Below, piece by piece: positions 1-12,176 of a stretch of 64,000 bases of DNA. The notes under the pieces are model-generated. The model made no database searches, was not told the DNA's origin, and saw nothing but the letters and a program-made list of their open reading frames with translations. Position numbers and translations under genes: made by a program. The stretch is taken from contig JAMKCH010088190.1 in the NCBI GenBank assembly GCA_023653785.1, positions 62,001 to 126,000 on the forward strand. The letters run 5' to 3'. The stretch's first letter is position 1; the number at the start of each line of letters is the position of its first letter. Origin of the DNA: Ophioderma brevispina. Lineage: Eukaryota > Echinodermata > Ophiuroidea > Amphilepidida > Ophiodermatidae.

Positions 1-965
1 GGGTTCTGAATAAGAACCACCCGAGGTTCTCTGTGTGGACTTTAACATAGTTAAAGAACAAAAAGTTTTGTTTAGCCAAAGATCCTTCATTAGAGAACCA
101 AAATGGTTCTTTAGAGCTAACAAAATTACCCTTCTTGATTCCTTTAGATCCATTTTGGGGAAAAGATTCTAAATATAAGAACAAAATGAGATTCGAAGTG
201 AAACTGTTTATCAAAAAGCAGATGGGAGGAATATATACCGCGCTGAGATTCGCCAAATAATTTACTGACAACTTAAATCGAAGAAATACTCTAATATATT
301 TTTTTTTCCACGGCCGTGACTCTTGTGGCAAAAATGCTTTCTTTTAAGAGTCTTACAGGAAATAAAAACCCTTTATCTTGGGCTCCAGCTAAGCTACATA
401 TCTATAGGCTTATAAACATGATCAAAAACCGTAAGTCCTATTCAACAAAACCTCCAAGGCAGATGAGAGATTTTGTCCTCTCCCTCTTTCTTTTTTTTTT
501 TTACATTCATTTTTTCCCACCATTCTTTGAATCGCTCATCGGTCGTCGACCGCCAGAGCATCGTGGTTCTCCACGCCTCGCGAGAAACGAAATTAGCCGC
601 GTACCTAAGCGTGAGTTGATGTTGTTTCGCCATGTATGAAATTATTATCATACTCGACTCAACTGCTGGGCAAAATGACACTCGGGCAGTAGTTGTTAAG
701 TGAAAAACCATACCTTGTAGGGCGAGCAATGAAAACATGATCATAGTGATAGCAATACAATTATGTTCGGTAGTTCTTTAAGTATTGATGCACATCAGAG
801 GCCCACGACCAAAAGACAAAAGATAGGCCATTCTGAAAGATTACTGGTTACTTCTTCAAAGAGGTTCTTTAAAAATGGTTCTAGACTACTTCCCGGTCCA
901 TGGGACCCCAAAATCCGTTCCTCAAATAACAAAAACGGTTCTTTTAATTATTTTTTTTCAGTACT
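1..965. repeat. GGTTCT/AGAACC-rich interspersed repeat
   Basis: The first 130 bases and the stretch at about 860-965 are dense in GGTTCT and its complement AGAACC, for example a GGTTCT-GAAT-AAGAACC stem at the very start and AACCAAAATGGTTCTTTAG near 97-115. Similar words recur at 50.5-51.95 kb. I read this as one or two degraded repeat elements, the first cut by the window edge. Reading frames of 70-107 codons here show no family resemblance. Class and exact borders are not resolved. Confidence 0.35.
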
Positions 966-3900
966 TTGGCCAGAACTTTTGTTTTAAGCGCCCTGAATCT
1001 GTCTTAATTCACTTTCTACATTGTCGATGTTTGTGGCATGCAAAACATAAGTATTATGATAATTTTGATCGCAAACAAATCAAATGATGTACAAGACAGT
1101 CATATGCTGTAAATCCATGTGTTAAGGGTTTCCATTGTTAAATTTAGTGTTTAACTTCTAAATTCCTTGTGTTTGAACACAAAAGTATTTATGTGTTGAG
1201 ACATTTAAGAAAATACTGATAAACGCAATTAGGTATTCAAGTATTCAAATTCATAATTGTTCTGATTTAAATTAGGGAATAAAATGATGATGTTAAATTA
1301 AAATGTTTTGAGTGGTGAATGAGAGCAGGGGTCTTTTAACGGCGGCAAAAAGGATATGTTACCTTTTGTTTTTATGTCCAACGCATTCAGATGTCCAAAA
1401 GTGATACAGAAGACAATGGAAAATCTGAACGCTTAAAGGTCCATGGCCCGATCGCTAATAGCCTCGTCCCCAGGGACCCCAAATTTTACCGGAAGTGGTC
1501 CAAATTTTGGTCTCAGAAGAAAGCTACTATTTTTCTCATTTACCCTGTGAAATCTTAGGGCTAAAGGATGTTTAGTTTGGAAGTTATGAGCGAAAATATG
1601 CCCCATTTTGGTCGACCAATATTAATTTTACACAGCACTCTACGGGATCACAAAATCACGTTTTCAGGTCTCACATCAAAACGGATTGAAATATCGGCGC
1701 GAAAATTTTCAGATGGAGTTTTGGGGTGAAGTCCATTCTATCAAGATGAAAACTTCCATCTACTTAAATCGGGCCATCCACCTTTAAATTTACAGTGCGG
1801 ATGATCCACCATCCATGCATGAATTGCGTTTTTTTATTGGACGTGTCAAACTAAAGATTCAAATAAATTGAATGGATACAAGTATCTTAAACCTTGAAAA
1901 AAATCGTCATCGTCGGGAATAAGTTTCAAACCAATTATACTTGAATATATGAGGATGGATTTCTTTAAAAACATTATCCATGTTAACAGCATTTTTCCTG
2001 TGTTTAATGTGAGGGTTCTGTGATGGGAGTCTGCGCCTTATTGTCGAGCATGACATTTGAAAACCAATGGTGTCAGGAGTGGGACTTGATTTGCCTTTTT
2101 AAAATTGGGCATGGGGAATCTTGAAAAACAAACAAACAAACAACAAAAATACAATAATAAAACATTCACACGAGCTGTATGTTGCTATCAATGGCCTTAA
2201 TTGCTATTATTTTATGAAAATATATCAAGTTTTGAGATAGTTTAATCTATGATGCATTGATATACCGTATGTCTTTGGGTTTATAAATTTGTTTTGAACT
2301 TATTCTGAAATCAATTTGTAGGTCAAATTGCACTTGTTGTTTACTTCTATATAAAATAGACATTTATATAGCGCCTTGATGATCAAAGCACTGAACAAAT
2401 ATTCTTATCGATTTTACTACTTGGAAACCATCTGACAATCAATGGTTTACCAATTTCTAATTTGAATTTATGAAAGCTGGTTAATGACTCTTAGATTGAA
2501 CTTCTCTGAAAGGGTCAGAATTTGCATTAATATCATTTTCAATGTTAAAACTGCAGTGCAATATTGTCTAAAACATAAAATATATCAATTTGCATTAATC
2601 GATATATTTTCGATTATAATTAAAATGGTTATTAAATAATTATTATTTCAATCATTTTGCACGAAATGATTGAAATAACAATTATTCAGTGGTTTGGACT
2701 TTTTAGAAATATTTCCTACCCAATATTTACCCAAATTTTATTTTAGCGGTATATTGACGGTCAGGATCATAACTCAATGTACACAACACCCTGTACCGTA
2801 CCTCCTTTAAGAAACACGTGCTTTTCAAGAAGACTCAGTGAGCTAAAGCAAGGAGTGATGTACCAGTATGATAGCCCTTAAAGATGTCTTCTCGATGCAA
2901 GTCCTTGACGATATCGACTCATTTCATCCGTAATCTTCGTTTTTCTTTTGACACGAGTCTCCTCGTGAATTTTTCATTTCTCGCTTCTTTCTTCTTTCAA
3001 TAGTTAACTCAGACTCCAACGAACGATGTGGCTTGGCAAGAAAGGTTGGTTTCATTTCTCGGATGAATTTGCCTTCACTTTTACATTTCTAACTTGGAAA
3101 ACAGAAATCTTGGGGTGGTGTGTTGAAGACACCCGCGGGGCAAAATGCCTTCGCATCTGTTCAGAGAATCGTTGCAAGAATTTTCTTTTTGGTTTTTACC
3201 CAAGGCCGTCAGTCCTTTGCGAGGGGGATATGGGTTGAAGGGTGTTAAAGGGTGTGAAACGCCGTGTAGGAGGCAAAATGTGAACGTGAAGGATATGGTT
3301 GTATGTAGATTTGAGATGAAGTTATGTGGTATATTTTTTGGAGGACGGTAAAGGCGATCTATCCCGAATTCACACGTTTTAGACAATTTTTGTCATACAT
3401 GTCTTCTTTGGCATATTGCATTGATTTTGGTAAACTTTGTACATTCAACATTATTTTAAATGCGCCTATATTGGCAAATAAAGCTGAACCAACGTCACTG
3501 AAGCCCAACAAAGTAAGATTTCATTGAAGGATGATGTCAAATTTATCTTTACGTTGAAATCATACAGCTCTTAGTAGTTTTCCACCCTCCCTCCATCCAC
3601 CGAGTTTATACATTTGCATGTAAACGATTTTTAAGAAAGTGATACAAGATGCGTTTTAGAACAGGTTATGTTTTTAGAGTATTGGTTTAAGACATTTTCT
3701 CTAAAATGTTAAAACAACGTTACAGCACGAATGTGTTTAAAAAGAAGTGTTTATTTTTTTTTTTTTTTTTTTTTTAAACAATTCTTGAGGTACTTGGAAT
3801 ATATAATAAGCTGAGGATTATTAGCCTCATCTCAATTTTATTTAGTGAAATATATATAAGTATCTCTGCAAGAAAATTGTCAATTTTAGTTTATTTATTT

Positions 3901-4030
3901 AGTTTTTTTGTTTTTTTGTGCTTATTTACCACTCATGAAATAATCAAACAAAACAAGTAACTCAAACTAAAAAATAAAAAACCCTAAGTTGGACAACAAA
4001 ACGCTGAAAGTTTTGGGCACATGTCGTCAC
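966..4030. other. AT-rich non-coding stretch, no gene seen
   Basis: No convincing exon or RNA gene is visible. About 1100-1260 holds GTGTTTAA/TTCTAAAT words like those near 4.83-4.99 kb and 37.6-37.8 kb, which may be remnants of one AT-rich MITE family. A run of about 24 T lies near 3750-3774. Short frames near 3.0-3.5 kb (62-101 codons) have no recognisable domain. Confidence 0.5.
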
Positions 4031-4034
4031 ATGA

Positions 4035-4250
4035 TGGAATTCTTCCGCAACACGAATCAAGTTCACAATTAGAGTCGCCCATACCAATTGTTTACTATTC
4101 TCATCTCTACATCTCTACAACATTTTGTTTTCAATCTCTGAATTGTTAATATTATAGAACATATCTGGGATGTTAAAACTATCTTCTCTTATACTTATAC
4201 AGTGTCAACTTGTTTTTTTTGTTTTTTTTTGCTTTGCAGCTATAACACCT
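4035..4250 (+). repeat. Direct duplication, copy 1 (partner at 5.04 kb)
   Basis: This stretch and 5042-5205 share a series of matching blocks in the same order: GAATTCTTCCGCA, a block around CACAATTAGAGTCGCCC, and GAATTGTTAATATTATAGAA. The last block starts at 4140 and again at 5141, an offset of 1001 bases. Both copies end in a pyrimidine run followed by TTTGCAGCT, which resembles a 3' splice acceptor. The frame after the acceptor here (about 38 residues to a stop near 4358) has no family I recognise. A diverged repeat or a duplicated exon-flanking segment are both possible. Confidence 0.55.
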
Positions 4251-5041
4251 TTGTGGAATGTAACGTTTTACAAGAGTTACAATTCTTACAGTTCCTGTGG
4301 TGCATTAGATGGACACACGAAATTTAAAATCAAAATATCTCGAGATAATTCGATATAATGAGGCAATGCTATGGGCCATCTGAGATAACACATTACAATC
4401 CACATTGCAAGGGTGTCCAGTTATATACCTGTAAAAATATCTGATTTTGCATGGACTGATTGTGAACGGGCGTAGTCCATCTACCTAAACAGCTTATAGT
4501 ATAAGAGTCAAAAGTTTGGTACTGTTCACAAGAATGTACGCATTTCACTTACAGGAGTGCTAATGGTCATAGAAGAACAAAAGGGGGGGGAGAAAGCACA
4601 AATCGATGTCCTTCATTATAGAAAAGCACAAACTAAACTTTTGGGGTATAAATTCCGGATCGGAATTACTGTTATACTGTACATAAGTGTTAACTGCACG
4701 AAAATCCATTCAACTCTAACTTGGATGAAGCATTTTGACTGTCTCTATTGCATGATGCCTATTGTAATTAGTACACCAAAAAATCGAAATCTCTGATCAG
4801 TCTTAAGAAGCATTTTATTAACTGTAAAACGCTCAACAAAACCAAAAGGTATTTTTTTACATTTTACAAGATTAGGAAATTTTGTGTTTGAACTTCTAAA
4901 CACTATATTTTTCAATATACATCATCTTAAATTCTAAGCACTATTTTCTCTTTCAATATACCTTATCACAAATATTCTATAGTTCGGAAGCGTGATGTGA
5001 AGAGGTGTAAGACCCCAATGAGCCATCTGCAATTTCGAACT

Positions 5042-5205
5042 GATGAATTCTTCCGCATAGTGGAGCTCGATGCGCAAATTAAGGTCACCCGTCCGTAATG
5101 TTTTCCTTGCTCTTCTATAACAGTTTGGGTTTCAATCACTGAATTGTTAATATTATAGAAACATTATCTGAAATGTGATCAACCTCTTTTGCAGCTGACG
5201 CGTGG
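5042..5205 (+). repeat. Direct duplication, copy 2 (partner at 4.03 kb)
   Basis: Second, diverged copy of the 4035-4250 segment. It keeps GAATTCTTCCGCA, TTTCAATCACTGAATTG and a terminal CCTCTTTTGCAGCT acceptor-like tract. Downstream sequence differs from copy 1, so the two putative acceptors would lead into unrelated sequence. No exon is supported. Confidence 0.5.
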
Positions 5206-5444
5206 GTAGGCAAGCTGCTGCTAAGGATTCGAGCTATAGAGAACTTTGCTCCATGCCAGAAAGGGTTTTTTTTACTCTGTAATCATGCAACTAGAGAAAT
5301 TAACAATTTTACAGCTTTTTTCTCGAGTCTGTAATTATGTATAACTGAAGACGACGGTAACAGTTGTACCCAAATGTTAGATAAATCAGTTTTAATTCAA
5401 CAGGTATAACATTAACAAGCACCAACGCAATAGAATGAAACATT

Positions 5445-5520
5445 TCTAGGATGGCGTCTGGCGCGAGAATCGAACCCACCATCTTTCGATCTACTTGGCC
5501 ACCGATCTCAAAGCTTGTTA
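5445..5520 (-). mobile_element. tRNA-derived SINE head (degenerate)
   Basis: On the minus strand an A-box-like TGGCCAAGTAG (5491-5501) is followed by a B box GGTTCGATTCT (5466-5476), the RNA polymerase III internal promoter elements of tRNAs and tRNA-derived SINEs. The spacing between boxes is short (about 14 bases), so the anticodon arm has been partly lost and this is not a functional tRNA. The body and tail of the SINE are not clearly delimited. Confidence 0.55.
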
Positions 5521-5570
5521 ATGATGTGCAATCGGACTGTACGACTGTAATTAAGTTGGCTATGTATACA

Positions 5571-5622
5571 TTAATTTATTTATTTATTTATTTATTATTT
5601 TTTATATTATTTTATTTATGCT
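5571..5622. repeat. TTTA simple repeat
   Basis: A run built from TTTA units with interruptions. It could be the tail of the neighbouring SINE remnant, but orientation makes that uncertain. Confidence 0.6.
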
Positions 5623-5728
5623 TTTGATTTTCATCCTGTTTTTACATAACATTATGCATTCTGATCGTTAAACATGTATTATGTTTTCATCTACTGAATA
5701 TTTCTTAATCAGTACATTTCATTCATTT

Positions 5729-5845
5729 CACACACACACACACGTGCTCGCACACACATATGAACGCACTCGCACACACACACACACCCACACCACACAC
5801 GCGCGCACACCCACACGCATACACGCATACACACACACACACACA
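5729..5845. repeat. CA/TG microsatellite
   Basis: An imperfect (CA)n tract with CG, CAT and CCA interruptions. It creates Thr/His-rich and Val/Cys-rich reading frames on both strands (77 and 78 codons), which are artefacts of the repeat and not genes. Confidence 0.95.
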
Positions 5846-7559
5846 CGTCCATATATGCACCGTTCTGCTTTCAGCAGACGACACAAAAACATTAAGCCTC
5901 GCTTTTGTATATAGTCGTATATAAGCGTTTATTAAGTAAGAGTCATTTTGCATACACACACTGCGTTATTAATTAAGTTTTGAACTATTCGCCTTATAAT
6001 GCTTTGCCCCCTTTCTAGACCCATCTCACGCTTAAGCGCCCACTTTCTCTACCCTGGTCTAGTGGTATATCACCCAATATACTCGTGATTTTGAGATAAT
6101 TTTTTTTCCCAAAGTATATGACGGATAAGAACCTCGAGCCTTCGGCTCGCAGCCTGCATGCACTGACCCATACGGTCGCGTGCGATTATTCTGACGAATA
6201 CACTGGGCTAGGTCCTTATCCTTACCATCCAGGGCAACGAGGAGGAGGAAGAGAAGGGAAAGGAGGCGAAAAGAGGATTACAGAAACTGTCGATATTTCC
6301 CCACTTGCTTTCTTTCCAATTCCCAACTCATATATTTTCTGACCCCTCCGTCTTTTCTTATCGTTCTCACCTAATTCCTGTTGTTCCTTGGACCCCTACT
6401 AACCTATACGCTGCTTTAACTCCCTCCCTTCGCTAATCAAAATCTCCCCGATATTCCACTTCCTCTCCGCGCTTTCTTAATTTCCATTCAAATTTCTCCC
6501 CTCCTCTCATCCGACATGTCCGACTGCCACCTTAACGTTGTTCTCCTCTGATAAACCTCTCGATTCATGCTATATGCACACACCGCATTGAGAGCTAAAT
6601 GCAATATAAAATTTTGAAACAAATATTGATGCTTATCAGAAAATGTGTGCTAGATCAAATTCAGATAAGACGTCTCCACAGTCAATTATGTACTTGGCTA
6701 CTCATCTTCTGATCTCAGAAACAATCTCCCCTCAAATTATGATCGCACTATTTGCCTGTACCCTTCTCCGGCCCCTCCAGATACACTTAACACTATTAAG
6801 AGCTTATCTCGGGATGGGAAACGAACTTCGTAAATATTTGAAATAAAATCTTCATAAAGCTTTAGCGGTTCTGTTCTCTTGTGAAATAATTTGATCATTT
6901 GTAAGGATTAGAATGTTCTATCACTTCATCTTATAACTTGCACCACAAGCATTGCCCGAAAATTTGAGGATCGCTATCACTGTAAAAGCCTTCAAATTAA
7001 GAAATCATATTGATGCGATTGATATGAAGAATAAGCTTTCAAATGTTTAACATTTTTCAAGTAGAGAGGGGTTTAAATCTGTGGCTGAATTTGACAAACT
7101 GGGAAACTTCGGGAGAAACAAAATCGGTTTGAACGCATACGGCGCTTGAGGCCGCCCCAATAGCTATATACAGCATCATCCAGGCGTAAGATATTTTCAT
7201 GTCCAAGCGAAAATCTCCTAATTTCTTCATAAAAATCACATAATTTTTTTCTTGCTGTCACGCTCCAATTCCCGCTAAATCTAAGACTACATAACAATGC
7301 CTCATTATTTTACATATACCGGGTGGAATTAATTAAAAGCACTCTGCTTTTAAATTGTAGTCATAAATCATCCAGCTAAAATTTTGAGGCAATATTGATA
7401 AGATCCATTTAATAATGGTAATCGGAACTTGAAGGTATATATTAGTGATTCTTAAGTACGTGAAAAGTAAAATGTTTACTAAATCCTTGTCATATAGGAT
7501 TATAAACACTTATATTTTCATAATCATCTTTATACTTCAGCTTTAATTATACGTTAACC
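5846..7559. other. Non-coding stretch with a pyrimidine-rich block
   Basis: About 6000-6560 is skewed toward C and T (many CCCCTC and TTCTC words) except for a purine block at 6240-6280. A short hairpin CGAGCC-TTC-GGCTCG lies at 6135-6149. A 74-codon frame at 6118-6342 has no recognisable motif. A TGGTCTAGTGG A-box-like word near 6055 has no matching B box. No gene is supported. Confidence 0.45.
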
Positions 7560-7905
7560 ATATCCATCTGGGTAGATTCTGTATAGGTTATAACACAATC
7601 AGTCAGTGGTTTTTGGGATGGCTTCCCAAATAACCTGCGGTCATTTAGGTAGCCATCTCAAAAAACACTGACCTAAATAAGACTAGGCTTGTTTGGACTC
7701 ATTCAAATGCATTTTCATGCTGATTTTGAATATGGTCATAAAATTCATTATTTGTTATTTTTGAAGAAAAAAAAGCCCTTTTTTATCTCTGCAGGTGAAT
7801 GACGATAGTCGCTGTGTACATCAAAGGGTTAAAAGTGCATGCAATTAGGCCATAGGCTTAAACTTTTCAGGTTCTTATCTCTATGAAGGAACAGAGCTTT
7901 GAGTT
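7560..7905 (-). mobile_element. Dispersed hairpin-bearing MITE family, copy 1
   Basis: On the minus strand this matches 50035-50270 and 63420-63944: an ATGCATTTGAATGAGTC-type word, CAAACAAGCC, then a hairpin region with GATGGCT, CCAAAT and ACCTGC. The hairpin at about 7601-7671 pairs GTCAGTGGTTTTTGGGATGG with a downstream partner, differing at only two positions over 22 bases, both G-U compatible. Ends are not clean in this copy. The best-preserved copy (63.4 kb) has TAA target duplications, suggesting a PIF/Harbinger-like non-autonomous element. Confidence 0.55.
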
Positions 7906-8281
7906 CAAATATCTGGGTTCGTATGTGAGCTTACATCTTTGCGGAAGCAAAACTCTTGACGTCAAATTGTATTCTATTGATCCATAATACTAAAGAATCT
8001 GGGGCGAATGTATATTGCACATGTATATATTCATTTAGCTAAGAGACTTACTTTGAATTATTTCAAAGGAATCTTACTTTAGAAAGTAATCTATCGAAAG
8101 TCTTTACGTTGGTTCTACCATCTTGGAAATAAATAGTATAGAACACTTACCACCATTTCGTACATTGCTCTCCCGGACTATAGAGTTAAAAACTATACAA
8201 GCTTCGGTAATCACTCAATTGAAAGCCCCAAACTTCTCTCAGGGTCCCCCTTCAAACCTACTGGTCCCTTCCTCAACCCTC
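7906..8281. other. Non-coding, no feature seen
   Basis: Ordinary AT-rich sequence without a recognisable exon, RNA gene or repeat. Confidence 0.5.
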
Positions 8282-8738
8282 CAGGGCCGTACGCAGGATT
8301 TATTTTTAACCCCCTTAAAATTGTCCTTTTTTGGATTTTTTGAACATATCATTACCAAAAAGTGGACTTTTTGTCAAAATTTCTCTCAATTTTTGGCCTT
8401 TTATGGAAAAATTCACCAAAAGTAGACCTTTTTCCTCTTTTGTTGATTTTTTTTGGGGGTGCGACCGCACCCCCGCACCGGCCCGCACGCAGGTCGCACC
8501 CCCCAATTCCACAAAAGGGGCAAAAGGCTGATTTTTTGATAAAGGTCCAAAATTTAGAGAAACTTTGACAAGAAAGTCCACATTTTGATGGCGAAATGTT
8601 CAAAAAGTCCAAAAAACGACAATTTTAAGGGGTTAGGTCAACTTTTACCAAAAAGGTCCAATTTTTCGAAAAAGGTCCACTTTTTCGAAGTCCCGCACCC
8701 CCCCCCCTTCAAAAAAATAAATCCTGCGTACGGCCCTG
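8282..8738. mobile_element. MITE with CAGGGCCGTACGCAGGAT terminal repeats
   Basis: Starts CAGGGCCGTACGCAGGAT and ends with the inverted complement ATCCTGCGTACGGCCCTG, giving near-perfect terminal inverted repeats of about 25 bases. The interior repeats GTCCAAAAAG/GTCCACTTTT words in inverted orientation around a GC-rich centre with a GGGGGTGC/GCACCCCC stem. The CAGGG ends resemble hAT elements, but I could not see a clear 8-bp target duplication. The interior symmetry produces overlapping open frames of 66-100 codons on both strands that are not genes. Confidence 0.8.
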
Positions 8739-9077
8739 CTCATCAACGTGGGGTGGGATTGTAAGACTGTTGGTCACAATACCTAAATCAACATTGGATG
8801 CATGGGAAACGGGGAACAGTTTTTCCGAAAATCGTTCAAAGTGTTCAAACACTTATTTCCAAGATTGTAGATTTCCTTTTTTTTTAGAGGAATATCATTT
8901 ATGCTAATGCTAATAATAAATATGTTTTTAGGACTACTCTCTAGTCCGGGGAGGAGGTAACTGGGTATTCTGGGAAGGGAACCACTCGAATTACAAAAAC
9001 AAGAGACATGCAGGTCTCAAGACTTGCAATATAGGGTATCAACTTGGACCTATATGTGTCTGTCGGGTATCAACTTC
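8739..9077. other. Non-coding, no feature seen
   Basis: No exon or repeat recognised. A short poly-T tract lies near 8876-8884. Confidence 0.5.
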
Positions 9078-9311
9078 GATTTCTTTTCAGTCTCAAAGGT
9101 ATCAAATTAGCAGGACTGTGTAGATGACATTGATGTTCATAATAAACGAAATTTTGATTTCTTTTCAGTTCCAAAGGTATCAAATTAGCAGGACTGCGTA
9201 GATGACGTTGATGTTCATAATAAACGAAATTTTGATTTCTTTTCAGTTCCAAAGGTATCAAATTAGCAGGACTGTGTAGATGACATTGATGTTCATAATA
9301 GACAAAACCTG
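9078..9311. repeat. 78-bp tandem repeat, three copies
   Basis: Three units begin with GATTTCTTTTCAG at 9078, 9156 and 9234, an exact 78-base period, with only a few substitutions. Because 78 is a multiple of three, the minus strand stays open across all three (frame at 9070-9336) and would encode a 26-residue repeat containing FVYYEHQCHLHSPANLIPLE-type sequence. No start context or family supports a protein. On the plus strand each unit carries TGATTTCTTTTCAG, which looks like a 3' splice acceptor. Confidence 0.9.
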
Positions 9312-9348
9312 ATGAACGATACACAAAATGGCTCAAATGGACTGGGTA

Positions 9349-9386
9349 CCCTCCCTCCCTCCCTCCCTCACTCCCTCCCTCCCTTT
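9349..9386. repeat. CCCT/CTCC microsatellite
   Basis: A run of CCTC tetranucleotides with one CACTC interruption. Confidence 0.9.
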
Positions 9387-10045
9387 AATTTCTGTGGTCT
9401 CTTTTTAACATTATGCTAATAATAGCTGTTGACCGTCCTTCTTTGAGCAATTATAGCGAGTGGATCACGCTGTCAAATGCCCTTCGGTTTTATACGTCAG
9501 TGTTATTTTGCAAATATTCTAATATAGTTTTCTTACAAATCCTAGAAGATCTTACGCTCCAGTTGAGATGTAGCACGCGAGTCTCAGTATTTTTTCTTCG
9601 TGTGCAAGGCGAGAACACACGATTAGACAGGGTAAACAAATATTGCGAAAATAAAATCAGAAAGGAAACTGTTTATTCCGCTGGGCATATTTAGTAGTCG
9701 GTTTATAATCCTAATGTTCATCAATTTTAAGATTTCGTCTTAGATGCAATTTATATCATTTATGTACTGTTTTATTTGGCCTTTCTTAATTTTAAGAAAA
9801 ATATATTTGGGTTGAATTTGCCACGATCATTAGACGCTCTTAATTTAAAAGTTATTTAACATAATTAATCGAAACTTAAACAATAATAAAAATAAATAAT
9901 TTGAACAAAAAAATTTAGTAAGTTGAACAAAACAAATTTAGTAAGTCAACAATAAAAAATAAATTAGTACTTGACCTATCACATAATCAGATTTCACCAC
10001 AATCAAAGAAAACTGAATATCAAATCTAAACATAGTAATAATTAA
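9387..10045. other. AT-rich non-coding stretch
   Basis: A 93-codon frame at 9413-9694 has no recognisable domain. About 9890-9965 repeats AAATTTAGTAAGT-like words. Nothing else is supported. Confidence 0.45.
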
Positions 10046-10240
10046 AACCATCAGCAGCAGCATCGGCATCAGAATCAGCAGCATCATCAATAATATTCAT
10101 TGATCATAATAATCATTGTAATCATAATAATCATTATAGTCAATTTCATGATCATAATAATAATCATAAACATATAATCAGAGTCAATAATTATCATAAT
10201 CATAATATAATAATTATGACCATCATAATCTTATTTATCA
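10046..10240. repeat. AAT/ATC-rich low-complexity tract
   Basis: Imperfect trinucleotide-type repeats (CATAATAAT, ATCATAATC, CAGCAG near 10050) fill this stretch. Confidence 0.85.
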
Positions 10241-12176
10241 AGTGCGCATACCATCAAAATAAGATGCCTAAAACGCAACTACAAAGCAAAACATGAAAAA
10301 TAACTTTAAAAAGTACCCTAGTAAAATAATTTCATATAAAAAAGAAAAAAAAAAGATATTCAAGACTGGAATGCAGAAAGGACCCATTGAAGAAAGAATG
10401 TTCGATTCGCAAAAGCACCGGATATCCAGTCCTTTGAGAATGAAATTTCAATCTTCAAGGACCTAACCCTAATCCCTGAGGAACCCCTTATCGTAGCCGT
10501 GAAGAAAAAAACTATAAACTTAATATACAATACAACAATGATAACATTAAGTCCAAACAATTAGAATAAGTAGTTGACACAAAGTGAGTTTTCAGTGCTT
10601 CTTTAAAGCAACATCAGGAAGCAATGACAGATATTAAAATAGGAGAAACAGAACTTGACCTAGAAAGATCGGAAGCATCAATTCAGATCTCTGAAATCGC
10701 ACACAGACTTACTTCGTCTTAAATGTTACAAAACTTATCGCCATGGGATAAACCCACGAGGCAAGGCTAAAGCATTCGGATGTTTAATATCGGCTATTTG
10801 TGTTTATTTTTTTACAAATACAATTTACGAAAGGTTAGGGATTTCCTCGCCTGTTATTTAAAGGCAAACAACTCATGTACAACTAAAAAATTGTAGCCAA
10901 CGCAAAAGATGTCAGAATATCCTTGAAAATCCACTTCAACTCTAAACCGTCCAAATTTACTGAAGTACTTGTATTAGTATTGACCAGCATCTGTGCGTTA
11001 TGGCATCAGGCGTCTATAAGATAGTTTAGGCTGAATTTGCTCTGTTCAGGGACACCTGACAGCGCTTGGAAATCTGGGCCAGTATCATCATTTCCAATTG
11101 ACATGTTTTAATTATATCGAAGTTCTACGAACCTCCATAGATATACGAAATTAACTTGCAATAAATAATATCTGTATCTGTAAACCGAGCGTATGCGTTG
11201 TTCGTATCATGTGCTGGTTTTATTGTCAATTGAAATCCACGTGGCGAAACTAATTCCCTTGTGCACGTGCTCATTCATAAAGTCACTTTTTTTGTTCATA
11301 TTAGAACAAAGGGATTCTTTATTATATGATAGTAATGACAGTTTGAACTTGAATTAAAATGCAGTAAGCTTAAAAAAGGGCTTGGGGTTCAGAAAAACAC
11401 AATTACTTTCAGAATAAGTGCAAAAGGTACGTGTGAGGGGCAGCCATTTTAGTTCGTTAGACCACATACATGACATATATCACAAACATTGAGCAAGGAC
11501 CGTACACAGACATTTGATAGAATACTTCTGAAACCTAGAGAGCGCTTGAATTAGTATTCAACATGTTCTAATTATAACACATTATGGCAGAAATTACGAG
11601 AGCTGAGGGTTACACACCACTACTCACTTATAACAGTAGTCTATGGAAAAAATGGCAACTTGGAGGCATGTTTTCTTTCACATTTAAAACTCTCACAGAG
11701 GAAATACAAAAACATCACCCCAAGTACAAGCTGAAATCACTAAATAACACCAAAAGTTTGAACATATGATGACCGGAAATTTTTTAGTTACGAATCACCA
11801 AACTGGCCCGATGTCAGACCGGCAACCCCAGATTTTCTATAGTCGCCAAAGCTAGTAATTGCAAATCGATGTGAATTGATGGACCGCGGAGTAAATTTCC
11901 TCAAATTCACTGTCCAAATGCCGACTTAGTTTGAGAAAACATGCAGTCTACCATGTCAATCATGAAATTTCATCACTTTCTTAATATAACTAGTGCATTT
12001 CGACATTTTTAAAGCACTTTTTCCAGATGCCATGCAAGAAAGTAGTCCACCCACGATTTTTGATCCTTACGGCAGCCAGTTAGTGGTTGTATAACCCTGA
12101 GAAGAGTATAAATTACGTTCACCCTCACTCTCTCTGCTATCTGAATATTATCTCTTCAAATTAACAGCATTTTAAT
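10241..12176. other. Non-coding stretch before the satellite arrays
   Basis: No exon, RNA gene or transposon recognised. Short frames at 10360-10560 (minus) and 11584-11769 (plus) look spurious. CTCTCTCTGCTATCTG just before 12150 may be the degraded edge of the following array. Confidence 0.45.

Noticed and set aside
5681..5959. Thr/His-rich and Cys/Val-rich frames
   Set aside because: Both are translations of the CA/TG microsatellite.
6050..6075. TGGTCTAGTGG, an A-box-like word resembling tRNA-Glu/Asp
   Set aside because: No B box (GGTTCRANNCC) follows within a reasonable distance, so no tRNA or SINE head is supported.
8315..8612. Overlapping open frames on both strands
   Set aside because: They are inside a palindromic MITE, where symmetry keeps several frames open at once.
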